Assembly: GCA_964434955.1 (NCBI GenBank)
Contig: CAYSXI010000167.1
Coordinates: 1-11,571, forward strand
Direction: 5' to 3'
Origin: JANQLU01 sp964434955
Lineage (GTDB): Bacteria > Planctomycetota > Planctomycetia > Pirellulales > Pirellulaceae
DNA: 11,571 nt
Below the pieces are notes generated by a model. That model ran no database searches, had not been told where the DNA came from, and saw nothing but the letters and a program-made list of their open reading frames with translations. Position numbers and translations under genes: made by a program. Every line of letters starts with the position of its first letter. Within the stretch, counting starts at the first letter, position 1. Shown here piece by piece: positions 1 through 7,725 of the stretch.

Positions 1-543
1 GCTGGAGTTGCGGTCTGCCTGTTGCTTACGGCTTCAGCGGTCGGGCAGGGCAACAAAAAGGCGGATGACAAAGTCGAGCCTTTGAAGGTCGGTGACAAAG
101 CGCCGGACTTCGAGCTGGACACTTTTGATGACAAAAAAGTGAAGCTTTCTGATCGGTTTGGCGAAAAGCCAAAATCGGTTGTTTTGTTATTTTCGCGTGC
201 CCATTGGTGACCGTTCTGCTGCGCTCAGTTGGTCGAACTGAACAAGCAAAAGGAAACATTTGATAAACTTAACACCGAAATCATCGTTGTATTTCGAGAG
301 GAAAACAAAGGCGTCGAGGGACTTCAGCTAACCAAAGAAAAAACGAAAAGCGAATTTACAATGGCTTTGGATCGAGGCAAAAAAGCAACACCTCGATACA
401 GCCCCGGACGGAGAAAATTCGACAACTATGTGGTCGGTCCGGACGGAAAGATTGTCGCGATTATCGAAGGCTCACTCGCGAAACGGGCCAAGTCCGAAAA
501 ACTCATCGAGATCTTGAAAGAACTCAAGGACAAGAGCGACTGA
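1..543 (+). CDS. Secreted redoxin (AhpC/TSA-like) selenoprotein, 5'-truncated; in-frame TGA = Sec
   Basis: Frame 1 is open from the window edge to TGA 541-543 except for one TGA at 208-210, giving 180 visible residues with the TGA as residue 70. The visible start (AGVAVCLLLTASAVGQG) is the hydrophobic core and cleavage region of a signal peptide, so the true start lies upstream; the TTG at 22 is not a credible start. A thioredoxin-fold redoxin domain follows: VGDKAPDFELDTF (about 27-39), a strand VVLLFSRAHW (60-69), then U-P-F-C-C. In this family the motif is HW-C-P-F-C, so the TGA replaces the catalytic N-terminal Cys and Cys73 is the likely resolving residue. Sequence after the TGA (AQLVELNKQKETF, YSPGRRKFDNYVVGPDGK) continues the same domain, which excludes a true stop. 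Expected role: periplasmic thiol/peroxide reduction; the substrate is unknown. A GGU-loop hairpin at 225-241 supports selenocysteine insertion. It is followed by an intrinsic terminator. Confidence 0.88.
223..243 (+). promoter_or_regulatory. Bacterial SECIS-like hairpin for the UGA at 208-210
   Basis: TCAGTT (225-230) pairs with AACTGA (236-241), six perfect base pairs, around the 5-nt loop GGTCG (231-235). A G-C pair (223/243) may extend it past one mismatch. The loop starts 21 nt after the UGA, inside the spacing usual for bacterial SECIS elements, and opens with GG as their consensus requires. GGUC is also the apical loop sequence of the E. coli fdhF SECIS read by SelB. The hairpin lies within the coding sequence, as bacterial SECIS elements do. 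I folded it by eye; no energy was computed. Confidence 0.75.
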
Positions 544-591
544 TTCGATGACCCGCTGGTCGATGGAATAGCCACGACTCATAAAATCTTC

Positions 592-623
592 GAACGCTCG
601 TTGAATTTCAACGGGCGTTTTTT
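592..623 (+). terminator. Intrinsic terminator after the redoxin gene
   Basis: AACGCTCGTTGA (593-604) pairs with TCAACGGGCGTT (608-619), 12 bp with one G-U wobble and an ATT triloop, and the descending arm runs into T618-T623. This is a textbook Rho-independent terminator, 48 bases after the TGA at 541-543. It shows that transcription of the redoxin gene ends here and argues against reading through that second TGA. The following gene (ATG 692) therefore has its own promoter or depends on leakage. Confidence 0.85.
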
Positions 624-691
624 GGTAATATATGGAAACAGGCAAAAGCACGGCGGGGCAAAACAGGCATCTGAATGAGAGGAGTCGATTC

Positions 692-2281
692 ATGTTTTTC
701 ATGAGTGAGTTTCGCGCTGCATTCGCTTTGTTTTTTCTTTTATTGTCGCCTCTGTTCGCAGGCCGCTTGCTTGCTCAGGTTTCTACCGATCCCGCCGAGG
801 CAAAACCGGACGTGAGCCTATCGGTGATCCTCAATGACGGAGGAACGCTTGAGGGAAAGTCTTCGAAGCCGATCGTCCTTGAGACGAGTTTTGGAAAGGC
901 GGAGATTCGGGTCGACCGGTTGAGATCGCTTGAGATGGGTGACCTGGTTGAGGTCAAAACGGCGGGACACCAAAAGCTTTCCGGAAAGTTGATTGGCGAT
1001 TCATTGGAACTGCAAACGCTCAAGGGATTGCGAAAAGTCAGTTTTGACCAGGTCCGCAAGATACTGGCATTTTCTAATGCGAAACTTGAGCCCGGAAAAA
1101 TTTCATTGGGGCTGGCCCGAAACGGGATGACGTATCATTTGCGGGTTCCGAAAGAATACGACGCCAAAAAGAAATACCCATCGATCGTGATTCTTCACGG
1201 CTCCAACATGAACGCGAAGATGTACGTTTCGACGATCGTCTCTGCGTGGCCGGATATTGCAGAACGCTATGTCCTCATTGGAATCAACGGGGAAAACCCT
1301 AGTTCCAATTTCAATCCAGACTCGCCACGCTACAACTACTCCTATGTGAATTACTCTGGCAAAAGCAAATACAAAAACCACCCTCGCTTTAACCGGGAAA
1401 GTCCGCCCCTCGTCGCCGAAGTCATCCAACAGGTCAGGTCATATGTCGCAATCAACAAGGTTTTTGTCGGTGGGCATTCGCAGGGCGGATTTTTGACCTA
1501 TAGCGTCGGGATGAATTTCCCGGAAATGGTTGACGGCATCTTTCCCGTGTCTTGCGGGCTCATCATCCAATGTGAACCGACGGCCTACACCGACGACGAT
1601 GTTCGGGCGGCCCAGCGGAAAATTCCGGTCGCCATTGTTCACGCGCCGAATGATACTGCGGTGAAATATGAAATGGCCGCTTATGCCTATCGAAAACTAG
1701 TCGAGGATGGTTTCAAGGAAGTGCGGATGTTCGAAAACAATGGGGCGCACATGTTTGCGATGCTGCCGGTCAACCAAGCCATCGAATGGCTTGAGATTGT
1801 CACCAGCGAGGACGCCGGCCGGCTTCTTCCTCTCGCCAAACAACACTTTGATCGAGAACGATACCGCGTTGCCTTGTCTTTGTACCGGAGAGCCAAGGAA
1901 TCCCGGATTGAAGAAGAACAAAGAGTGGAAATCGAAGAAATGATCAAAGACATCCAGTCCATTGCGGACGTTGAATCGCGAAAACTCGTCGACTTGATCA
2001 CGAAAAATGAATCGAACAAATGGGTTTCTCGCTACCATCGATTTCAAAATCAATTTCGAGACACCGAATCCGGAAAAGCGGTTCAAAGCGTTTACGAGGA
2101 GCTGAAGAAACGCCACGAGCGTCCGGCAGAGCGATTGTTTTTTGCCGCCCGCCGAATCATCCAGTCCAAAGCCAAGAGCAAAGACGAGGCCTACGCGATG
2201 CTGCAGGAGATCGTTGACGATTACTACGCGTCAACGCACTACCTTCTGGCAAAAGAATGGCTCGAGAATCGAAATGATTGA
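692..2281 (+). CDS. Secreted alpha/beta-hydrolase (esterase/depolymerase-like) with extra N- and C-terminal domains
   Basis: The protein has 529 residues. I start it at ATG 692 because AGGAG (680-684) lies 7 nt upstream and a signal peptide follows directly (FALFFLLLSPLFAG, likely cut after LLA at about residue 28). The in-frame ATG at 632 would add 20 polar residues and has no ribosome binding site. Residues about 33-125 form a beta-rich module with two similar halves (GGTLEGKSSKPIVLETSFG and KLSGKLIGDSLELQTLKG), a type of module I associate with planctomycete exported proteins. The catalytic domain spans about 138-380: oxyanion region ILHGSNMN, nucleophile Ser263 in GGHSQGG, Asp321 in APNDTAV and His353 in NNGAHMF, a complete triad in the usual order. 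The C-terminal 150 residues are charged and helical, perhaps TPR-like. The fold resembles polyhydroxybutyrate depolymerase/feruloyl-esterase-like enzymes, but the substrate cannot be told. It converges on the next gene with 38 nt between stops. Confidence 0.85.
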   Translation: MFFMSEFRAAFALFFLLLSPLFAGRLLAQVSTDPAEAKPDVSLSVILNDGGTLEGKSSKPIVLETSFGKAEIRVDRLRSLEMGDLVEVKTAGHQKLSGKLIGDSLELQTLKGLRKVSFDQVRKILAFSNAKLEPGKISLGLARNGMTYHLRVPKEYDAKKKYPSIVILHGSNMNAKMYVSTIVSAWPDIAERYVLIGINGENPSSNFNPDSPRYNYSYVNYSGKSKYKNHPRFNRESPPLVAEVIQQVRSYVAINKVFVGGHSQGGFLTYSVGMNFPEMVDGIFPVSCGLIIQCEPTAYTDDDVRAAQRKIPVAIVHAPNDTAVKYEMAAYAYRKLVEDGFKEVRMFENNGAHMFAMLPVNQAIEWLEIVTSEDAGRLLPLAKQHFDRERYRVALSLYRRAKESRIEEEQRVEIEEMIKDIQSIADVESRKLVDLITKNESNKWVSRYHRFQNQFRDTESGKAVQSVYEELKKRHERPAERLFFAARRIIQSKAKSKDEAYAMLQEIVDDYYASTHYLLAKEWLENRND

Positions 2282-2319
2282 AAATTCGCTGAGCACGATC
2301 ATTGTCAGGTGCCCAACAG

Positions 2320-3258
2320 CTAATTTATCGAAACGGCTTTCTTCATTTTTTCCAGCCCAACTTTCGCGACCTCTGCGGGCTCGAGTTTCCAGTATTTCGG
2401 ATTGAACAACTCAAGCGAAAGTGCGCCTTGGAATCCGATTTCATTCAACGTTTCGACGATGGATTTAATTGGAGCAACTCCATCACCTGGGTAAACACGA
2501 TCGCTGTCTTTAATTTTTTCTCTTGCGATATCCGGATAGTCGTTTACGTGAAACACGTGAATCTGACCGCCGTTCAACATTTTCAGTCCGGCGAAATCAG
2601 ATCCGCCTTTGTAGATGTGATAGATATCCGGAAGGATGCATGCATTTGGATGCCCGGCTTCAGCTGCAATGTAAGCGAGTTCGCCGAGTCGGTTGATCGG
2701 TTGGGAGAATCCCCAAAGTTCCAGTTGCGGCAGAACCTCCATTTGTTCGCCAATTTTCAGTAGCTCGCGGTATCGCTCGGCCGCGCGAGCCAGGTCGACC
2801 GGCTCGGAAGTTCCAGCCGGTGGGGCTGCGATTCGCGTTCCGCCGATTGCCTTCAGGACTTCCATGTCTCTCTTTGCCTGGTCCAAAGCTTTTTCGCGCT
2901 TGGTTTTGTCGTCGACGATCCAGTTCGCAAACCCGATCGCGCTTTCAACTTTCAAGCCGCGATCTTTGATCAGGTCTGCGAGCTCTTTAAGCTTTCTCCC
3001 CGTGTTTTTGAATCGAGTGATCTCCCCGATCCAGGGTTCAATTCCATCGTAACCCGCATCCGCAACCAGATTGACGAGTTTGTCCAAAGGGAGTTTCTGC
3101 CCACGAATCGTACTCGTGTTAAAGCAAAAGCGAAATTTCTGAGGAACGGCTAGCTCAGCTTTGGCAATTTCGCCGGCCGTTGCAACCTTGCCGAGCGCCA
3201 GTGAAGTACCCATCCCCGCCGTCACGGCAATGGCATTGCGTCTTGATATCTTGGTCAC
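2320..3258 (-). CDS. Exported sugar phosphate isomerase/epimerase-like TIM-barrel protein
   Basis: This is a 312-residue protein of the xylose isomerase-like TIM-barrel (AP endonuclease 2) superfamily. The start is GTG 3258-3256 with AGGA six bases upstream (3268-3265). Residues 1-29 look like a Tat-type leader: SRRNAIAV with a short hydrophobic stretch up to ALGKVATAG, so it is probably exported folded. Barrel hallmarks are GYDGIEPW (69-76), ESAIGFANW (105-113), PQLELWGF (177-184; Glu180), ILPDIYHIYKGG (208-219; Asp211, His214), HVFHVNDYP (234-242; His237) and GALSLELFN (278-286; Glu283). These Glu/Asp/His/Glu positions match the usual divalent-metal site. Planctomycetes carry many such Tat-exported paralogues, thought to act in sugar or inositol catabolism, but the substrate here is not determinable. 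It is convergent with the hydrolase gene, and no partner gene lies on its strand within 700 bases upstream. Confidence 0.87.
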   Translation of the reverse strand: MTKISRRNAIAVTAGMGTSLALGKVATAGEIAKAELAVPQKFRFCFNTSTIRGQKLPLDKLVNLVADAGYDGIEPWIGEITRFKNTGRKLKELADLIKDRGLKVESAIGFANWIVDDKTKREKALDQAKRDMEVLKAIGGTRIAAPPAGTSEPVDLARAAERYRELLKIGEQMEVLPQLELWGFSQPINRLGELAYIAAEAGHPNACILPDIYHIYKGGSDFAGLKMLNGGQIHVFHVNDYPDIAREKIKDSDRVYPGDGVAPIKSIVETLNEIGFQGALSLELFNPKYWKLEPAEVAKVGLEKMKKAVSIN

Positions 3259-3677
3259 GTTTTATCCTGCAAGTCGAATCCAAGTTCGAGTAATATTCCG
3301 GTTTCATGAAGTGGATCTATTCTAGACTTCTTGTTTCGGCAAACGAAGAAGCCAGGAAAGGAAAGCTTGAAACCTGTAGGCTCTCGCTCAACGATTCTGC
3401 GCGGTTTTCGGAGATCGCGAGTTTTGTGGTGGTGTTGAATCCAAAGATCGATCCTGTAATTCTGGCCATTCATGGGCTGGTTGGGCCGGGCGCTCCAGAT
3501 GACAGCTGCGAAGACAAATTCCGGTCATGCCGCACAGAATGCATGCCAGGGCAAAAAACTTGTATTGGATAAGACCGCTCATACTTGGGCCAAGTTTACG
3601 GAGCTCAATACACTCGAAAACTCTATCATGTGCGCGGCTTTCAGGCCGAGAATCAGCCACATAAACTCGGCTAATAA
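3259..3677. other. Gene-free stretch upstream of the TIM-barrel gene
   Basis: No reading frame here has a ribosome binding site plus a recognisable or well-composed protein. The overlapping open frames on both strands (for example plus-strand 3306-3572) give Cys- and Arg-rich translations with no domain. The stretch must hold the promoter of the minus-strand TIM-barrel gene, but I see no convincing -35/-10 pair. There is no tRNA, array or repeat. Confidence 0.5.
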
Positions 3678-3984
3678 ATCGATATTTGCAAGATGAAGGA
3701 ACAAGGCCTGGATTTGATGAAAATTCCAATCAATGTTGCAATAAGTCCACGGGAATCGGAAGTGCATTTGGGAGCCATGTGCGCCCTTGCCGAGATTTTG
3801 GTTCGAATCTGAACAAGAAACGATGGGTTCCTTTCGCCCAAGAAAAGCAGGCGGCATCGTCTTGCTGGACGAGAAGCTGCAATGAATTGACCGCGACGCG
3901 CAATACATCCTTCCTGGCAAAGACCAATTCCGCAAATCCCTGGATGAGGAACGTCAATTGCCGGACAGCACGAAAAACAAAGAA
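3678..3984 (+). pseudogene. Possible decayed reading frame, weakly PAS/LuxR-regulator-like
   Basis: From ATG 3693 a short frame of 39 codons reads MKEQGLDLMKIPINVAISP onward to ALAEILVRI, then stops at TGA 3810-3812. In the next frame (from 3811) a similarly protein-like sequence continues: EQETMGSFRPRKAGGIVLLD, EKLQ, stop (TGA 3883-3885), then IDRDAQYILPGKDQFRKSLD up to the start of the antisense overlap at 3985. A segment of the type GIVLLDxxLQ-x-NRxAxxIL is typical of PAS-like input domains in LuxR-family regulators. One frameshift plus one stop would have to be repaired. I infer a gene remnant, or an assembly error, from composition and this short resemblance only. There is no SECIS-like GG-loop hairpin after either TGA, so selenocysteine is not the explanation. 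Confidence 0.27.
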
Positions 3985-6900
3985 CTATTTCTTTTTCTTC
4001 TTGAGTCGGCTCAAGTATTCAACGAGGTCGACCAGCTCCTGTTCGGTCATCAATTTGTGCAGGTCATCAGGCATCAGCGAGACCTTCTGTTTTTCTTTCT
4101 CGTCGATATCCTCGACCTTGATCGTTTGCGAATTCCCTTTTGCGTCCAAGAGGGTGATGGAATCGGCCGTTTCCGATTGCAGCACACCATCAATCATTTC
4201 ACCTTCTTCGGTTGTAATCCGCCACATTTCATAGTTGTGGCTAATCGCTGACGAAGGAAACAGAATCGATTCGTACATCGCAGTTTTGGAAAGCTTCGCA
4301 CCGATTTCTGACATGTCCGGACCCACCTGCTTGCCTTCGCCATTCACGACATGGCAAGTCGCGCAGGTTCCCGCCTTCTTGAATACCAACAGGCCTTTTT
4401 CCGGATCGCCGCGACGACGTACCAGGCTGGCGATTTTTGGCAAAGGTCGATCACCTTTCGACTTGGCCAAAGGGAACAATTTGTTTGCCTGCGAATTGAT
4501 GTCGTTCCAGCGAGCATTGTGAAGTGCCGCGCTCATCGCCGGCTCAAGATCCTTGTCGTGGGATCCCGACTTGAACCATTCGATCACAGCTTTGCAACCA
4601 ACATGGAAATCGCCCAGTTTTCGCGTCGCAAGCCGCCGGCGTTCAAGCGGAAGCGAGTCTGATTTCGCATAAGCCAGCAAAAGTTCCGCACTTGTTTTTC
4701 GGGCAACGGAACCGATATTCGTAACGAGGAATTCAAACTGCTCCTGGCTCGCCGAACGCATTTGATCAGTCAGTGGTTTTGTTTTCCCGAGTTCATACAG
4801 CACTTCGACGGCTTGGCGACCTGAGTCGCGTTGCCCGGGCTGGATAGCCATCTTTACCAAATCGTCGGCATACTCGCTCAGGCGAAACTTGCGGATTACC
4901 GCCAGCTTGTCGGTGCTGGAAACGGAATCTTTGGCCAAGTACCCCTGCAGCAATTCCCTTTCAATTCCGGTCAATTCCGAATTGCGGATCCGCTTCAATG
5001 ACTCACGGAAAACAAGCGACTGTTTATTGCTGTCAGAGTATTTTGTTTGAAAAGCCAATTTCCTCGCAACCCGTTCGACACTCTCAGCGTTTTGAAAATC
5101 AAGAGCCCGAAAAAGTGGAATGGACTCTTTGGCGGATGTCTTCGAATCGGCAATCAGTTTTCCCAACAGGTCGGGGGTCTTTTGACTGCGTGAACGCCAC
5201 AAAACAAACCTGGCATCATCTGCCGGCAGACCTTCCACCACTCCGTTGAGGTTCATGTCCCAGGCCGAATCTCCCTTTTCACCCGGGCTTTTTTGCAGTG
5301 CAATTCCCAATGCCTCCAAGCCCCAACGATCGTCCCCAATCTGGCCTGCGATTTTCTTCAATCCCGGAATCAACATTGGTTTTCTCTTATTGGGATGACG
5401 AAAGTTCAGGCCAATCAAACATTCTCGAAGAACGTTTTTATTTTTGATGTCAAAAGCGTCGTTCACATAGATTGACTCGAAAAGTGATCCGTTATTGGCG
5501 TTGAGATTATTCTTGAGCTGCCAGGAGGCCTTGAGCGCCGTTTCTTGCACCAAGGGCCGAGAGTTGTCGCGGAGCGAATCTACCAGGATTTTGGCAAGTT
5601 TGTCTTTTGGAAGCGTTTTTGTCAGCAGCCAAAGCGCTCGTGCCGCGTAACGCTCATCCTTGCCATGGAACATTCTCAGGAGTTCCGGTGCCGCATCGGC
5701 GCCTTTTTTCTGCAGGAAGCTCCAAGCCATGTAACGGGTCGCCAAGTTTGGGCTGTGCAGGGCCTGGATGGCGCCTTCGACGCTTTTCAGGTCCGGCATC
5801 TGGAACTTGTAGCTGCCGCCCTGCCCTTTTGCCGTGACGCGAAACAAGCGTCCGCGCTCGATGTCGCCCATTCCATGCCCACCGACTCCCGGATCATACC
5901 AATCCGCGACCAGCAAAGAACCATCCGGTGCCACACAGACATCAGATGGCCGAAACCATTTGTTGTATTTTGAACCGTCCATGATGTTGATCATTTCGGA
6001 CTTGAAGCCGAAACCATCCGGAACCACCGTGTAAGCGCGGACCACATTGGGACCCGCGTCGCAGTGAATGATCTGCTGATGAAAGATCTTGGGTAACGCC
6101 TCGCCCTCGTAAAAACAGATTCCCGTTGGCGATCCAGCACCGGTTTGCAAGAGATTGGGAACCACTCCCGGATCATTCAAGTGCCAATGGCGAAGAGGAA
6201 TTTCGTCCGACATGCCCGTTCGTGGCGAACGCCATCCGGCGCCCGTGATCTCGTCCAAGTAACCAAAGTTTCCATATTGCATCACAAAGTTAATCCGGAC
6301 GCCGCGATTCCCGTCGTCGTCGTTGTCGCTTTGCCACATCCGTCCGAAAGAGTCGACGCATACTTCCCAGTTGTTGCGAAAATTCCAACCGAGCGTTTCG
6401 AATTCGCTACCATCCAGGTTGCAGCGAAACACCATGCCCTGTTTGTACGGGAACGTTCGATCCGAGACGATCTGTCCGGCGACGTCAACAATATCGTTTC
6501 CATCTTTGTCTTTGATCTGACGACCCGTGTTTCCAAAGTTGAAATACAACTTTCCGTCTGGGCCGAATACAAACGCATGAATGCCGTGGTCATGTTGGGT
6601 GCCGCTGATCCCGGTAAACAAAACCTCTTTTCGATCGGCTTTCAGATCTTGATCATCGTCAATCAGGTAGAACACCTGTGAACCGGCCGAGACAATCACG
6701 CGATCTCCCAGGACGCAGATGCCGTGAACCGAATCAATGTCTCGGCCCTGGTAAAAGACCGTTTGCTTGTCGGCCTTTCCGTCGCCGTTCTTGTCCTCGA
6801 GGATTAAGATTCGATCGCCCTCCTTGCGAGAATTGCGTTTGCCGCGATAGTTGACCACCTCGCAGACCCAAACACGTCCGCGATGATCGATGTCGATATT

Positions 6901-7588
6901 GGTGGGATTAACCAACATCGGTTCCGCGGCAAAAAGACCAATCTCGAGGCTGGGATGCACATCAAATTGGGTCAAGACTTTCTCAAGCTCATGATCCGCC
7001 CGATTCCCACGCGGGGAGGAGGAATTTCCGGAGTAGTATTTGCTTGGCGGCTTGCCGGTAAAAACAAGGAACTTCACACTCGCGTTGTGACCGCCACCTT
7101 GATCCGTACCACTATTGTCNNNNNNNNNNAACGGTCGCCGTAAACTTCTGAAAGTCGTGTTTGGCCGGTAGTTGGAAATGGATCACCGAATTCGCGTGGG
7201 TTCCAATTCCATCCGCAAAGGCACGGTCGTTGATCCTCATATTTTGCCCAGCGCAGCTCTTGTTTTTATTGATGCTGCCCCAACCGGTCGTCGCCGATTT
7301 CCATGGGAGGTCCGTGAGTTTGGCCGTTTTTGATTTGCCAATCAGGCGAGGTTCCGCCCAATCCGCGTGGTCGAAGCTGTAACCGTCGCCGGCATCCGTA
7401 ACAACCAAATAAAGGTCCTTTGCGCCGGCAATCTTGGCTTCCAGTTTTTGCGAATGTCCCGGCGTTTCAATCGTGATCTTTTTGGAAGCAAAAATTGGTT
7501 TTGTTTCCTGCCCGAAAGCACCGTGAGCCAACGCACCGAACAAAAACAAACAGAAAAAGATTCCAAACCGGCGGGGAAACCTTTGCAT
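3985..7588 (-). CDS. PVC-type NPCBM / dehydrogenase beta-propeller / HEAT / cytochrome c protein, interrupted by assembly gap
   Basis: This is one secreted protein of about 1200 residues. The start is ATG 7588-7586 with GGAAAGG 8 nt upstream (7603-7597) and a signal peptide (FGIFFCLFLFGALAHGAFGQ). The first 153 residues (to 7130) carry an NPCBM-type carbohydrate-binding domain, with GWGSINKN and DGIGTHANSVIHF. After the N gap the frame resumes at 7119 with DNSGTDQGGGHNASV, the expected last NPCBM strands, and stays open for 1044 codons. Numbered from 7119: a six-bladed propeller of the PVC 'membrane-bound dehydrogenase' family (LFAAEPMLVNPTNIDIDHRG, GRVWVCEVVNY, about 35-430), HEAT-like helices (about 440-870), and a C-terminal cytochrome c with CATCH heme site (4365-4351, Cys919) and GPDMSEIG. 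Likely periplasmic oxidation of a sugar-like substrate with electron transfer to the heme. The C-terminus is LKKKKK. It diverges from the deiodinase-like gene. The GTG at 7077 is internal, not a start. Confidence 0.87.
7120..7129. other. Assembly gap (10 N) inside the NPCBM domain
   Basis: Ten Ns lie between the minus-strand codons ...FTATV (ending 7130) and DNSGTDQGGG... (starting 7119). Ten is not a multiple of three, so the two halves appear out of frame. NPCBM domains usually read 'xAxVGVDxSG' at this point, so the missing piece is probably only a few codons (Gly-Val would be 6 nt). The N count is therefore most likely a placeholder rather than a measured length. Confidence 0.9.
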
Positions 7589-7725
7589 CGTGGCTGCCTT
7601 TCCAGATAAAACACCTTCAACGCCCGTATTCTAAACGACGTTTGTCCCCAAGGCATCCACACCTGCGGTATCACGGTTACGGGTCACTCGAAACTCAAAA
7701 ACTGGTGATTAGGAAAGGAATTGCG
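7589..7725. promoter_or_regulatory. Divergent intergenic region between the cytochrome-dehydrogenase and deiodinase-like genes
   Basis: These 137 bases separate two outward-facing starts and must carry both promoters. The only elements I can place are the two ribosome binding sites: GGAAAGG on the minus strand (7603-7597) and AGGAAAGGA on the plus strand (7711-7719, 6 nt before ATG 7726). No convincing -35/-10 pair or operator palindrome was found by eye. Confidence 0.5.

Noticed and set aside
541..543. TGA ending the redoxin gene as a second selenocysteine codon
   Set aside because: The domain is complete, no Cys-aligned site exists there, and a strong intrinsic terminator follows at 592-623. 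The short GACC/GGTC stem nearby does not have a GGU loop.
3780..3830. tRNA-like T-arm (GGTTCGAATC near 3800), considered as a possible selC
   Set aside because: The stem needs two wobble pairs and no acceptor, D or anticodon arm can be built around it.
3985..6681. Long plus-strand ORFs (for example 3686-4234 and 6145-6681)
   Set aside because: They are antisense shadows of the PVC dehydrogenase frame, whose domains and heme motif are clear.
7034..7077. GTG 7077 as the start of the dehydrogenase gene
   Set aside because: The frame continues upstream as NPCBM sequence (DNSGTDQGGGHNAS) to the N gap and rejoins a signal-peptide-bearing start at 7588.
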